64,000 nucleotides of DNA, taken from contig CALUJF010000009.1 of the NCBI GenBank assembly GCA_944320855.1, positions 1 through 64,000 on the forward strand. Direction: 5' to 3'. The translations under genes and the position numbers were made by a program. The stretch comes from an uncultured Phocaeicola sp. Its GTDB lineage: Bacteria > Bacteroidota > Bacteroidia > Bacteroidales > Bacteroidaceae. Of the stretch, positions 28,014 through 37,432 are shown piece after piece. Below the pieces are notes generated by a model that saw nothing but the letters and a program-made list of their open reading frames with translations, was not told where the DNA came from and did not search any database. Positions within the stretch are counted from its first letter, which is position 1. Each line of letters begins with the position of its first letter.

Positions 28014-29363
28014 GTAAAATATTTTCCCTCTTTCTGATATAAATCTCTTTAGCAGGAATGTCAGAAAATATGGGAATGTATAGAACTTGCCATTGAAACC
28101 GATATTTTTATAGCCTAATTTTACTCCATACTTAATATCGGGATATTTATTCTCTTTCAGCAGATTATTCAATGAGGCGGTAGCTCCGTCCGTAGCCTTC
28201 ACTTCTACGGGGATGAGTGAATCGGCATCACGTACAAAGAAATCCATTTCAAGGGCAGGTTTATCGCTATTGTAATAGTAAAGTTGATATCCTTGTTTTA
28301 CAAGCATATCACCAACTATGTTTTCGTAGATAGCTCCTTTATATGTACCGAGATTTTTATTTGCCCTCAAGTCTTCTTGTGCTTCTTCGTCAAGCGATGC
28401 AATAAGAAGTCCGGTATCTTTGAAATATATCTTGTAAAGTTTTGGGTCATAATTTCCTTTCAGAGGTAGTTCAGGCTGATTTATGCAATAGCAGATATTG
28501 ACTACGCCTGCATCTGCAAGCCATTCTACACAACCTATATAATCCCTGTTTCTCGCATTCTTTCCTATCTTGGTTATCTGGAAACGTTTGTTCTCTTTAG
28601 CCAAAAAAGTGGATATATGGTTATATACAACCTTTACTTTGGCTTTATCCAGTCCTTCCGCATATTTTGTAATATCTTCTTCGTAATCTTTCAGAAGTTG
28701 TCGCTGAATAGCCAATGTTCCACTGAAATTTTTGTTTCTGATATATGTCGCGACTACTTCGGGCATTCCTCCGATAATTACATAATCTCGGAACAGTTCC
28801 ATTAGTGTATCCATTTGTAAAGCAGACAGAGGTTTCAACTCAATCATTTGAGCATATAGTCCATCGATAAACTCTTCCGAATATCCTTTAGCCCAAAGAA
28901 ACTCTTCAAAGTCCATGGAATGCATTTCGTAATCTTCTTTGTAGCCTACACTGTTGGATTCAATTTCTTTATAGCTGATTCCCATTAGTGAACCGGAACA
29001 TATTACATCAAATCGTCCGTCCAACTTAAAGAATTTTAATGAAGTAGCACAGTTTGGGCAAGCCTGCAACTCGTCGAAAAAGAAGATGGTTTCTCCAGGT
29101 ATAAACTTAAACTCAGGATTCAGCAATGATATGTTTTTCAGAATGCTGTCCACTTCAAAACCGTCATTGAAGATTTCCCTGTATTTTGTTTGTTCTACAA
29201 AGTTAATCTGTATGACGCTTTTATAATTCTGGCTGGCAAACCATTCAATGGAACGGGTTTTACCAATCTGACGAGCTCCTTTTATAATAAGCGGTTTTCT
29301 ATCAGGATTTTTTTTCCAATTCGTCAGATATGTATCAACCTTTCTTTTTAATAAAGTATTCAT
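27999..29363 (-). CDS. AAA ATPase with DUF4143 domain
   Basis: This 454-residue protein has Walker A GARQIGKT (29-36), Walker B-like TIFFFDELQ near 91-99 and a sensor region SGSLMGI, followed by the C-terminal DUF4143 domain (about 225-400) with an ending region like a restriction-endonuclease fold (EMDFFVRDADSLIPVEVK, where E, D and ExK are visible). Such ATPases are abundant in gut Bacteroidales; suggested links are to toxin-antitoxin or mobile elements, but no function is established. A second member is at 62363-63664. Its last codons overlap an 11-bp repeat array. Confidence 0.9.
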   Translation of the reverse strand: MNTLLKRKVDTYLTNWKKNPDRKPLIIKGARQIGKTRSIEWFASQNYKSVIQINFVEQTKYREIFNDGFEVDSILKNISLLNPEFKFIPGETIFFFDELQACPNCATSLKFFKLDGRFDVICSGSLMGISYKEIESNSVGYKEDYEMHSMDFEEFLWAKGYSEEFIDGLYAQMIELKPLSALQMDTLMELFRDYVIIGGMPEVVATYIRNKNFSGTLAIQRQLLKDYEEDITKYAEGLDKAKVKVVYNHISTFLAKENKRFQITKIGKNARNRDYIGCVEWLADAGVVNICYCINQPELPLKGNYDPKLYKIYFKDTGLLIASLDEEAQEDLRANKNLGTYKGAIYENIVGDMLVKQGYQLYYYNSDKPALEMDFFVRDADSLIPVEVKATDGATASLNNLLKENKYPDIKYGVKLGYKNIGFNGKFYTFPYFLTFLLKRFISERGKIFYPVNS

Positions 29364-29385
29364 ATGGATAATTATCTATTATCTG

Positions 29386-29393
29386 CAAATATA
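29386..29393 (-). promoter_or_regulatory. -7 element of the DUF4143 ATPase
   Basis: On the minus strand TATATTTG matches TAnnTTTG, 23 bases before the start codon. The 33-bp repeats begin directly upstream. Confidence 0.55.
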
Positions 29394-29398
29394 AGTGT

Positions 29399-29497
29399 TT
29401 TCACATTATCCTGATTGTTTTAGGAAATAAATTTCACATTTTCCGTTATATTTTAGTTCTTGAATTTCACATTTCCCCTATTTAAAAGACTTGTCCG
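29399..29497. repeat. Three 33-bp tandem repeats upstream of the ATPase gene
   Basis: TTTCACATT occurs at 29399, 29432 and 29465, exactly 33 bases apart, each followed by a variant of TCC. The first two also share TTTTAG at the same offset. They cover the promoter-proximal region of the ATPase gene and may bind a regulator on one face of the helix. Confidence 0.65.
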
Positions 29498-29514
29498 TGT
29501 CACTGACCAATATT

Positions 29515-30510
29515 TCAAATCCTTTTCAAAAGCTTTTCAACATCGGCACGAATCTTTGCATAGAGTGGTGAATTCTTGTAATTGACATTTTTGTGTATAA
29601 CCACTTCCACACCAATCTGCGAACGTTGGTAGTTTGTCAGTTCATTATGGAGCTGAAGGCTGTGGAGGGCGAGGTCGTGAATCTGCTGTTCTCTCTCACG
29701 TCTGAGGATGGTACATACAGGGATGAGAAGGCGGAGGACTACGTTGTCCATTATGTGATGCCCTTGGATGAACATGTATGTGGAGTCGGAGGTTACTCCG
29801 AGTGTGGGCAGTTCCCTCTTAAGGTCTTCTATTTCACGTTTGGCTTCAGGGTGTTTACGCTCTAAGTCACGTAACTTTTTCTCCACCTTTTTTGCCATAT
29901 GCTCAAGGCTTCGTTCAGGATTGCGGGTGCTTACCTGGTCCAGCTTGACATACGAACAGAAATCCAATAGTGAGAATTCGGCAAGGATATGTTTTCTGTA
30001 GAACCACACGGACCAGACGAAAAGAGGCCATGCTATTTCTGAGTAGGCCTTCATGAAAGCCGGAAAGTCTATCAGCTTATGGTCGTTAAGTGTGGCTGTC
30101 ACGCATACATCGTGCAGGCCTTCGGCATAGCAGTGGTAGTTCTCTATGGCATAGGCGTATGTCTGGAGCACGTAAGGGCATTCTATCATGTAGCGTGAGG
30201 TGTTGGTACGTCCCTGGAGAAGATAGTCGTAGTCGCTGTCCACACAGGCTATCATGTTTTCACCAAGCTGTTTCCCAAGCTGGTTCATAAGTACGGTTTT
30301 CTTACCTTTGGCAAGCGAACTTTGAGATGGAAGCATGACTTCGAAGTATACCTTGTCGTTCTCATATTCAGAGAGCAGGGCACGCCAGAACGATATGTCG
30401 TCATAACTCTCCACGTAGGCCACAATCTTCCTCTTTGCGCGTTTTGGCTTCAGATTGTTGGCCGCACCGATATATAATGATGAAAGGTTTTCCGTAAGTC
30501 GTTTTCCCAT
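29515..30510 (-). CDS. DUF4435 (TOPRIM-like) protein, AriB-like
   Basis: This protein has 331 residues from the ATG at 30510; an upstream in-frame extension would start at a non-ATG codon. A TOPRIM-like core is visible: Glu34 in AYVESYDDISFW and an acidic pair Asp91/Asp93 in CVDSDYDYL, the pattern expected of an OLD/TOPRIM nuclease. The rest is helical with long charged stretches (about 195-245). DUF4435 is the domain of AriB, the effector of the PARIS anti-phage system, paired there with an ABC-type ATPase (AriA). The gene follows such an ATPase by 80 bases. A role in defence is inferred, not shown. Confidence 0.78.
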   Translation of the reverse strand: MGKRLTENLSSLYIGAANNLKPKRAKRKIVAYVESYDDISFWRALLSEYENDKVYFEVMLPSQSSLAKGKKTVLMNQLGKQLGENMIACVDSDYDYLLQGRTNTSRYMIECPYVLQTYAYAIENYHCYAEGLHDVCVTATLNDHKLIDFPAFMKAYSEIAWPLFVWSVWFYRKHILAEFSLLDFCSYVKLDQVSTRNPERSLEHMAKKVEKKLRDLERKHPEAKREIEDLKRELPTLGVTSDSTYMFIQGHHIMDNVVLRLLIPVCTILRREREQQIHDLALHSLQLHNELTNYQRSQIGVEVVIHKNVNYKNSPLYAKIRADVEKLLKRI

Positions 30511-30590
30511 GTGTATTTTAAGTTTATGAGTTTGTGAGTTTTTAGTTATTAGTTGTAGAACAGTTATCAACTAACTGAAAAACTTAAAAA
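30511..30590 (-). repeat. A-rich leader of the DUF4435 gene
   Basis: On the minus strand the leader contains AAAAACTCACAAACTCA, then AAACTTAAAATACAC before the ATG, closely like the lpxB leader. The opposite end (AGTTTTTAAGTTTTTCAG) is a partial inverted copy, so the spacer can also form a stem. Confidence 0.5.
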
Positions 30591-31415
30591 CTAATTAGTA
30601 GTAATGTCGCTCACTTCAGTCACTGCGTCCACCCATCCGTTCATGATGAGGGCGGGAGAGTGGGTAGTCAGGATAATCTGGACGTTAGGATTAAGGCTTC
30701 TGATGAGTGTTATAAGTCTTTGTTGCCACTCTATGTGGAGCGAAATCTCCGGTTCGTCCATGAACAGCGCGCAGTGTGCATTGTCCTGTACTAGTACTGT
30801 AAGGAGGATTACAAGCATCTGCTTTTCTCCTGACGATAGTTTGTAAGGAGTGAGGATGTCTCCGTCCTGTTCAAAAAGAATTTCATTGCTTTTGCGGTTT
30901 ATCTTCTTTCCCGTTTCGGCAAAAAGTTCGTCTATAAGGTCCTGGAACTTGGTTTTAGGTTTTGAAATTTCTGCTGCCATCATCTGTTTTTCGGGGTCAC
31001 CGCTTGTCAGCAGTTCTATGATTCTGTTGCCGATGTTTACCTGATAGTCAAGATAGCGTCTTTGCAGTTGATAGAGTTGCCAGTCAAGCTCAGTACGGAC
31101 ATCCTGGTCGCCTATCTTTTTCAGAAGCCCGAAGTCGATAAGCGGACGGTCGAAACTGCGGATAACGTCGAAAGGTATAAAATCTGCATCTTCCGGGCTG
31201 AACGTGAATGTCACTATGTCTTTTATTCCGTTTGTCAGCTCTACTTCATTGTTCTCGTTAAGTCTTCTTACAGAACTGTTGAGTATGGAGCTTTTTCCTA
31301 TACCGTTCACTCCACTGAGGATATTGACATCTTTCCTCAAATCCCATGCAATGTCTTTTCTGCCCCAGAGGCCTTTAATGACAATACGCTTTATGAACTC
31401 GGCTTGTTTCTTCAT
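30591..31415 (-). CDS. ABC-type AAA ATPase, AriA-like
   Basis: This 274-residue ATPase of the RecF/OLD-like AAA group has Walker A GVNGIGKSS (35-43), the signature-like SSGEKQM (about 195), Walker B ALFMDEPEISLH (about 217-228) and an H-loop LTTHSP near 252. It lacks the long coiled-coil arms of SMC-like relatives. It is the first gene of a two-gene unit with a DUF4435 partner, the arrangement of PARIS (AriA-AriB). It is shorter than the AriA proteins I recall (about 400-500 residues), so it would be a compact variant. The pair is also common in Bacteroidales chromosomes, so a housekeeping role cannot be excluded. Confidence 0.8.
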   Translation of the reverse strand: MKKQAEFIKRIVIKGLWGRKDIAWDLRKDVNILSGVNGIGKSSILNSSVRRLNENNEVELTNGIKDIVTFTFSPEDADFIPFDVIRSFDRPLIDFGLLKKIGDQDVRTELDWQLYQLQRRYLDYQVNIGNRIIELLTSGDPEKQMMAAEISKPKTKFQDLIDELFAETGKKINRKSNEILFEQDGDILTPYKLSSGEKQMLVILLTVLVQDNAHCALFMDEPEISLHIEWQQRLITLIRSLNPNVQIILTTHSPALIMNGWVDAVTEVSDITTN

Positions 31416-31504
31416 TTGTGTGTCTTTTATCGTTCTTATCCAACAAATTTAGTCATTCTCTTTGAATAAATCAACCATAGTCGGTCAATTTTTCAAATAT
31501 CTTG

Positions 31505-31512
31505 TAACTTTG
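31505..31512 (+). promoter_or_regulatory. -7 element of the EamA transporter gene
   Basis: TAACTTTG fits TAnnTTTG, 31 bases before the ATG at 31544. No convincing -33 element is seen. Confidence 0.5.
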
Positions 31513-31543
31513 CACAGCAAAATAAATTTAAGGTATAAAGGAT

Positions 31544-32467
31544 ATGAAGAGTTCTAATCTGAAAGCCCATCTGGCGCTTTTGTTTGCTGCCAGCATGTGG
31601 GGGCTTATGGCGCCTGTGGGTAAGGCTGCCATGGAAGCCGGTATTTCCGGTCTTGCACTTGCCAATATGCGTATGATAGGCGGTGCGCTGTGTTTCTGGA
31701 TAACATCATTGTTTGTCAAGAAAGAGGATGTTCCGCCTCGCGACCTTATGCTCCTGTTTTTTGCGTCAATGCTTGGTATCGTATGTAATCAGGGATGCTA
31801 CACTTTCGGCCTGTCGCTTACCTCGCCGGTGGATGCTTCCATCATGACTACTACAATGCCTATCGTGACAATGATACTGGCTGCCGTATTCCTGAAAGAA
31901 CCTGTCACACCGCTGAAGGTTGGTGGTATTCTTTTAGGCTCTGTGGGCGCTCTTGCTCTTATACTCAGCAATACCGGTGGTAGCGAGAAAGAGGGAAGTG
32001 TGTTGGGCGATGTGCTGTGTGTCACTGCACAGATAAGTTTTGCATGCTATCTTACTATTTTCAAGAAACTAATAGCACGATATAGTGTATTCACTCTGAT
32101 GAAATGGATGTTCAGCTATGCAGCAATCTGTTTCATACCGTTCTCTTACAGGGATTTCTCGGAGATGCAGTTCTCTTCATTCTCCATTGATGTATGGATG
32201 CAGGTTGGATATGTGATACTGTTCGGAACATATTTTGCATATATACTGATGCTTGTAGGGCAGAAGACACTTCGTCCTACAGTAGTCAGTATGTATAACT
32301 ATATGCAGCCGGTAGTAGGTTCAAGTGTGGCTATACTGATGGGTATGTCGTCATTCGGATGGGTAAAGGCTATTGCAGCGGTTTCAATTTTTGCGGGTGT
32401 ATATCTTGTCACCCAGAGCAAGTCGCGTGCCGATATGCTAAAAGAAGAATCTTCGTCAAAAAAATAA
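31544..32467 (+). CDS. EamA/DMT family transporter
   Basis: This 307-residue inner-membrane protein has about ten hydrophobic segments in two EamA repeats (about 6-135 and 155-290). N-terminal AASMWGLMAPVGKAAM and the first-repeat segment LKVGGILLGSVGALALI are typical of drug/metabolite transporters. Substrate is unknown. It is followed after 10 bases by a helicase gene, so both may be on one message. Confidence 0.9.
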   Translation: MKSSNLKAHLALLFAASMWGLMAPVGKAAMEAGISGLALANMRMIGGALCFWITSLFVKKEDVPPRDLMLLFFASMLGIVCNQGCYTFGLSLTSPVDASIMTTTMPIVTMILAAVFLKEPVTPLKVGGILLGSVGALALILSNTGGSEKEGSVLGDVLCVTAQISFACYLTIFKKLIARYSVFTLMKWMFSYAAICFIPFSYRDFSEMQFSSFSIDVWMQVGYVILFGTYFAYILMLVGQKTLRPTVVSMYNYMQPVVGSSVAILMGMSSFGWVKAIAAVSIFAGVYLVTQSKSRADMLKEESSSKK

Positions 32468-32477
32468 TAATCAGTTA

Positions 32478-34364
32478 ATGAAGGAAAAATCGAATATAGT
32501 ATCTCCGGTGCTTCATCTTCAGCATCATTACGAACTGTTGAAGGCTGAATATGAGTATGAGAAGGAACAGTTCCGTCAACAGACGGAGGTGATGGGGATA
32601 GGGCGCAAGGTGAAGCGCGGAATGTGCTGGTATCCTATATCTGTGGGAAGAAGTTACTATAATGCTCTCAATCAGTTTGTGGTTGAGATATTCCGTACGG
32701 AGGACAAGGAGATAGAGCATCTTTTTGAATATGGCCGTCCGGTGTGTTTCTTCACTCAGGATGCCGGCGGGCGACTGACATATATGAATTTCGTCGCAAC
32801 GGTGAATTATGTGGACGAGGACCGCATGGTTGTGATACTTCCCGGACCGGATGCCATGATTGCCTTGCAGAGGTATGATGTGCTCGGAGTGCAGCTGTAT
32901 TTTGATGAAACTTCCTATCGTCTGATGTTTGAGGCGTTGAACCGTGTGATAGGGGCGAAGAATAACCGTCTTGCCGAGTTGCGCGATATCTTCCACGGAC
33001 AGCAGCCTGTATCGGAGTTTTCTTTCAATCCTATCAGATTCCCGTGGCTTAACCGTACTCAGGAAGAGGCTGTAAATAAGGTACTTCATGCCAAGGACGT
33101 GGCTATCGTACACGGACCTCCGGGAACGGGAAAGACTACTACTCTTGTGGAGGCTATATACGAAACTCTGCACCGCGAGAACCAGGTGATGGTGTGTGCA
33201 CAGAGTAATATGGCTGTAGATTGGATAAGCGAAAAGCTTGTAGACAGGGGGGTGAGTGTATTGAGAATAGGAAATCCTTCGAGGGTTAATGACAAGATGC
33301 TGTCGTTCACATACGAAAGGAAATTCGAGTCGCATCCCGATTATTCACAGCTGTGGAGCATAAGAAAGGCCATCCGCGAATTGTATTCAGCAAACTGTAA
33401 AGGCGCAGACAGGGAAAGTATCAGACTGAAGATTAATTCTCTGAAAGACCGTGCCACTGAGTTGGAGATAAGAATAAACGAATCTTTGTTTGCCGAGGCA
33501 AGAGTCATATCCTGTACGTTGGTGAGCAGTGCTAACCGTGTGCTTATGGGGCATAAATTCAGCACATTATTTATAGATGAGGCTGCCCAGGCATTGGAGG
33601 CTGCATGCTGGATTCCTATAGCGAAGGCAGACCGTGTGATACTGGCAGGCGACCATTGTCAGCTTCCTCCTACGGTGAAAAGTCCTGTAGCATTGCGTGG
33701 AGGATTGGGACATACATTGATGCAAAGTATTGTGGCAAACAAACCGCAGGCTGTTTCTCTTCTGAAAGTGCAGTACAGAATGAACAATGAGATAATGCGT
33801 TTCTCTTCCGACTGGTTCTATGGCGGAATGTTGCAGTCGGCTCCAGAAGTGAAATATCGCAGCATCCTTGATTTCGATACACCTATAGAATGGGTTAATA
33901 CTGAAGGTATGGACTGTAATGAGGAGTTCATAGGCGAGAATTATGGCCGTATAAACAAGCAGGAAGCCGAACTCTCTGTAGGTAAACTGAAGGAGTATAT
34001 AGAGAAAATCGGCCGTGAACGCTTCCTTGACGAGCGTATAGACGTGGGAGTGATTTCTCCATATAAGGCTCAGGTGCAGTATCTCCGCCAACTGATACGC
34101 AAGGATGCATGGTTCAAGCCGTACCGTCAGTATATTACTGTCAATACTGTAGACGGTTTCCAGGGCCAGGAGCGTGATGTTATACTTATCAGTCTTGTAA
34201 GGGCTAATGAGGAAGGACAGATTGGCTTCCTGAATGACCTGCGACGAATGAATGTTGCTATTACACGCGCAAGGATGAAACTCATTATCTTGGGAGATGT
34301 TGCAACACTTACGAAACATCCTTTCTATAAAAAGCTTAACGAGTATATAGAGAATTTGCTTTAA
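32478..34364 (+). CDS. Superfamily I DNA/RNA helicase (SMUBP2-like)
   Basis: This 628-residue helicase has an N-terminal OB-like region (about 1-165) and two RecA-like domains. Motif I is GPPGTGKTTT near 213, motif II FIDEAAQ near 361, motif III GDHCQLPP, motif V/VI VDGFQGQERDV and VAITRARMKL. This layout matches the Upf1-like SF1B group that includes IGHMBP2/SMUBP2 and Dna2-type proteins. It likely unwinds RNA or DNA 5' to 3'; the cellular job in Bacteroidota is not known to me. Confidence 0.9.
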   Translation: MKEKSNIVSPVLHLQHHYELLKAEYEYEKEQFRQQTEVMGIGRKVKRGMCWYPISVGRSYYNALNQFVVEIFRTEDKEIEHLFEYGRPVCFFTQDAGGRLTYMNFVATVNYVDEDRMVVILPGPDAMIALQRYDVLGVQLYFDETSYRLMFEALNRVIGAKNNRLAELRDIFHGQQPVSEFSFNPIRFPWLNRTQEEAVNKVLHAKDVAIVHGPPGTGKTTTLVEAIYETLHRENQVMVCAQSNMAVDWISEKLVDRGVSVLRIGNPSRVNDKMLSFTYERKFESHPDYSQLWSIRKAIRELYSANCKGADRESIRLKINSLKDRATELEIRINESLFAEARVISCTLVSSANRVLMGHKFSTLFIDEAAQALEAACWIPIAKADRVILAGDHCQLPPTVKSPVALRGGLGHTLMQSIVANKPQAVSLLKVQYRMNNEIMRFSSDWFYGGMLQSAPEVKYRSILDFDTPIEWVNTEGMDCNEEFIGENYGRINKQEAELSVGKLKEYIEKIGRERFLDERIDVGVISPYKAQVQYLRQLIRKDAWFKPYRQYITVNTVDGFQGQERDVILISLVRANEEGQIGFLNDLRRMNVAITRARMKLIILGDVATLTKHPFYKKLNEYIENLL

Positions 34365-34445
34365 TATTTCGCGTAAGTCGTTAATTATTAACTTGATATA
34401 ATATTGTTGAACCTAATGATTAAAAGTCGAAAACGGTGTTTTCAC

Positions 34446-34476
34446 TTTGTAAATCATTAGGTTTTCCGTATATTTG
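34446..34476 (+). promoter_or_regulatory. Promoter of the AspT/YidE carrier
   Basis: TTTG (34446-34449) and TATATTTG (34469-34476) are spaced by exactly 19 bases. Transcription would begin near 34483, which rules out the in-frame codons from 34436 and supports the ATG at 34505. Confidence 0.8.
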
Positions 34477-34504
34477 CGGACTTATTAATCACAACTTAAT
34501 TTTT

Positions 34505-36103
34505 ATGTTTAACGACTTATTACAATCGTCTTATTTCTCTGTATTCCTGATTGTTGCCCTGGGCTTTATGCTCGGACGCATCAAGATAAAGGGATTATCT
34601 CTGGATGTATCAGCCGTGATTTTCATTGCCCTGGCTTTCGGCCATTGGGGAGTTTCAATTCCAAAGGAACTTGGTAACTTCGGGTTAGTGTTGTTTATCT
34701 TCACCATCGGTATTCAGGCCGGTCCCGGATTCTTTGATTCTTTCCGTACCAAGGGTAAAACTCTGATTCTTATTACAGTGCTTATCATTGCGTCGGCATG
34801 CCTTACGGCCATCGGGCTGAAGTATGCTTTCGGAATAGATACGCCAAGTGTTGTGGGGCTTGTGGCAGGGGCCTTGACAAGTACGCCCGGTCTTGCTGTG
34901 GCTATTGACAGCACTCAGTCGCCACTTGCTTCTATTGCATACGGTATAGCCTATCCGTTTGGAGTTATTGGTGTGATTCTTTTTGTGAAACTTTTGCCGA
35001 AACTTCTTCGCGTAGATTTGGATGAGGAAGCAAAGCGCCTTGAAAAAGAACGCAGGGGACAGTTTCCGGAACTTAAAACATGTATATTCAATGTGACAAA
35101 CGAAGCTATATGCGGACGCTCTTTGGCTCAGCTTAATATTCGTGCCATTACAGGCGCTGTGGTTTCTCGTCTTAAGATTGGTGATGAAATTGTGATTCCT
35201 ACCGCATCTGTAGTTGTAAATAAAGGTGATGTGATTCAGGCTGTAGGTAGCGAGGAATCTTTGAATAATCTTGGAATAATGCTTGGCGAACGCGAGGATG
35301 GTGAGTTGCCGTTGATTAATACCCAGGTTATAGAATCACTGCTTCTGACAAAGAAGGATATGATAAACAAGCAGTTGGGCGACCTTAATCTGCAGAAGAA
35401 CTTCGGATGTACCGTTACCCGTATCCGTAGAAGCGGTATCGACCTTTCACCATCGCCCGAACTGGCATTGAAATTTGGTGACAAACTGATGGTAGTAGGC
35501 GAACAGGACGGTGTACAGGCTGTAGGCCGTCTGTTGGGTAATGATGAGAAACGTCTTTCGGACACTGATTTCTTCCCAATAGCGATGGGTATCGTTCTTG
35601 GTGTATTGTTCGGAAAACTCAATATATCGTTTGGAGATGGTATGTCATTCTCTCCGGGGCTTACCGGTGGAGTATTGATGATGGCTCTTTTCCTGAGTGC
35701 AATAGGAAAAACTGGTCCTATTCTCTGGTCTATGTCCGGTCCGGCGAATCAGCTTTTGCGCCAGTTGGGATTGTTGCTGTTCCTTGCAGAAGTCGGTACA
35801 TCTGCAGGAAAGAATCTTGTTTCCACATTCCAGGAAAGCGGATTTCTGCTCTTTGGTGTAGGTGCTTTGATTACTATTGTTCCTATGCTGGTAGCGGCGA
35901 TAGTAGGCCGTCTGGTATTCAAGATAAGTATGCTTGATTTGCTCGGTACCATAACCGGTGGTATGACCAGTACGCCGGGTCTGGCCGCTGCTGATTCGAT
36001 GACAGACAGTAATATCCCGGGAGTGGCCTATGCAACGGTTTATCCTATAGCGATGGTGTTCCTGATATTGTTCATACAGTTTATAGCACTGGTAGTGGTG
36101 TAA
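34505..36103 (+). CDS. AspT/YidE family carrier with two TrkA-C domains
   Basis: This 532-residue inner-membrane protein has a membrane half (about 5-165), two cytoplasmic RCK_C/TrkA-C domains (about 195-280 and 285-360) and a second membrane half (about 365-530). The two repeats of TSTPGLA (TLTSTPGLAVA and GMTSTPGLAAAD in this protein) are characteristic of the aspartate-alanine exchanger/YidE group. It probably exchanges amino acids or dicarboxylates; the substrate is not certain. The start is decided by the promoter. A periodic 11-bp terminator follows. Confidence 0.9.
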   Translation: MFNDLLQSSYFSVFLIVALGFMLGRIKIKGLSLDVSAVIFIALAFGHWGVSIPKELGNFGLVLFIFTIGIQAGPGFFDSFRTKGKTLILITVLIIASACLTAIGLKYAFGIDTPSVVGLVAGALTSTPGLAVAIDSTQSPLASIAYGIAYPFGVIGVILFVKLLPKLLRVDLDEEAKRLEKERRGQFPELKTCIFNVTNEAICGRSLAQLNIRAITGAVVSRLKIGDEIVIPTASVVVNKGDVIQAVGSEESLNNLGIMLGEREDGELPLINTQVIESLLLTKKDMINKQLGDLNLQKNFGCTVTRIRRSGIDLSPSPELALKFGDKLMVVGEQDGVQAVGRLLGNDEKRLSDTDFFPIAMGIVLGVLFGKLNISFGDGMSFSPGLTGGVLMMALFLSAIGKTGPILWSMSGPANQLLRQLGLLLFLAEVGTSAGKNLVSTFQESGFLLFGVGALITIVPMLVAAIVGRLVFKISMLDLLGTITGGMTSTPGLAAADSMTDSNIPGVAYATVYPIAMVFLILFIQFIALVVV

Positions 36104-36119
36104 ATAATAGATATACAAT

Positions 36120-36194
36120 AAGGGCGTTCAGACACTGCTTAAATACTGTTTAAACACTGATTAAGCGCTTATTAAACGGAGTCTGAACGCCCTT
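36120..36194. repeat. 11-bp periodic array and terminator, AspT-like/MscS
   Basis: TTAAA- or TTAAG-type cores start at 36139, 36150, 36161 and 36172, and ACTG at 36134, 36145 and 36156, all 11 apart. A 14-bp stem (36120-36133 with 36181-36194) closes the array. It lies between convergent genes. Confidence 0.85.
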
Positions 36195-36205
36195 TTCGTA
36201 TGGTT

Positions 36206-37390
36206 TTATGCCTTGAAATCCGTTCCCGCAGGACGCTGGAATATACGCAGATTAAATTCCTGGACCATAGCCATTACGTGTTCGAAAATCTCAGATTGCA
36301 GAGCTTCGTAAGGAATCCAGTCCGGAGTGTCGGAAAAGCAATATATCTCTAAAGGCATACCTTCTGATGCCGGTTGCATCTGTCGTACCATTATCATAAG
36401 GTCTTTGTTCACTTTAGGATGATTGTTCAGATAGTTAAGGATATAGTTTCTGAAGATAGCCAAGTTTACGGTTTTCCCGTTTGGGTCAGTTTTCTTGTCT
36501 ATCAGACCTTTATCTATGAAACCTTGTATCTCTTCCGGGGTGCAGAAGTGTACGGTGTTCATATCTATGTTGATAGAGCGTTTTATTCTTCTTCCTCCTG
36601 TTTCGCGCATTCCCCTCCAGTTCTGGAATGAGTCGCTGACAAGAGCATAAGGCGGAATAGTAGTTATGGTCTTGTCGAAATTCTGTACTTTTACAGTTGT
36701 CAGAGATACCTCTATCACATATCCGTCAGCCCCGTATTTGGCCATTGTAATCCAGTCGCCCGGACGCAGCATATCGTTTGCAGACAGCTGGACTCCTGCC
36801 ACTAATCCCAGAATACTATCCTTGAATATCAACATCAGTACGGCTGCCGATGCACCTAATCCGGCAAGTATGCTTGTCGGGTCCTGGTCCATCAGGATGC
36901 TTATCAGTATTATTATACCGATGGTGATGGTGATGAGTTTAATCATCTGATATATACCTTTCAGCGGTCTGTTTCTCAGTTTCTCATGCTCGCTTGAGAT
37001 ATTGTACAACGAGTTGAGGAATGTTCCAACCAACAGAATGGTAACAATATCAAGGTATATGAGGCATACTTTGAGTGTGAAGTCCAACAGCTTTGGCGAT
37101 TGGTCGAAAGCAAACGGCAGGAGTGTATAAAGCATTATTGGAGGTATCATTCGGCTGAATGCCTTCATCATTTCTGTGTTGAACAGATAATCGTCCCATT
37201 TGGCCTTAGTGCGTGCCGTGATTTTGTGAATTATCGGGATTACAATGTGTCTGAACAGCTTTGTACACAGAAAAGTGATAACCAGTGCTGCCACAAAAAG
37301 AGTGATTTGGGTTCCCCAGCTTATATCGTTTTTTTCTATTCCGATGTTTTGCAAGAGGATTGCAATTTCATTGTAAACATTCTTATCCAT
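36206..37390 (-). CDS. MscS-type mechanosensitive channel
   Basis: This 394-residue membrane protein has about four or five transmembrane segments (about 20-230) ending in the pore-lining helix region LAGLGASAAVLMLIFKDSIL, then the beta-domain (FSANDMLRPGDWI-like segment) and the C-terminal alpha/beta domain. MscS channels open under membrane tension and release solutes on osmotic down-shock. Conserved Gly/Ala packing in the pore helix is visible. It lies upstream of nadK in the opposite reading order (nadK is transcribed first on this strand). Confidence 0.92.
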   Translation of the reverse strand: MDKNVYNEIAILLQNIGIEKNDISWGTQITLFVAALVITFLCTKLFRHIVIPIIHKITARTKAKWDDYLFNTEMMKAFSRMIPPIMLYTLLPFAFDQSPKLLDFTLKVCLIYLDIVTILLVGTFLNSLYNISSEHEKLRNRPLKGIYQMIKLITITIGIIILISILMDQDPTSILAGLGASAAVLMLIFKDSILGLVAGVQLSANDMLRPGDWITMAKYGADGYVIEVSLTTVKVQNFDKTITTIPPYALVSDSFQNWRGMRETGGRRIKRSINIDMNTVHFCTPEEIQGFIDKGLIDKKTDPNGKTVNLAIFRNYILNYLNNHPKVNKDLMIMVRQMQPASEGMPLEIYCFSDTPDWIPYEALQSEIFEHVMAMVQEFNLRIFQRPAGTDFKA

Positions 37391-37432
37391 TGGTATAATG
37401 TCAGTAAGTTATATTATAAGGTGAAACAATAC

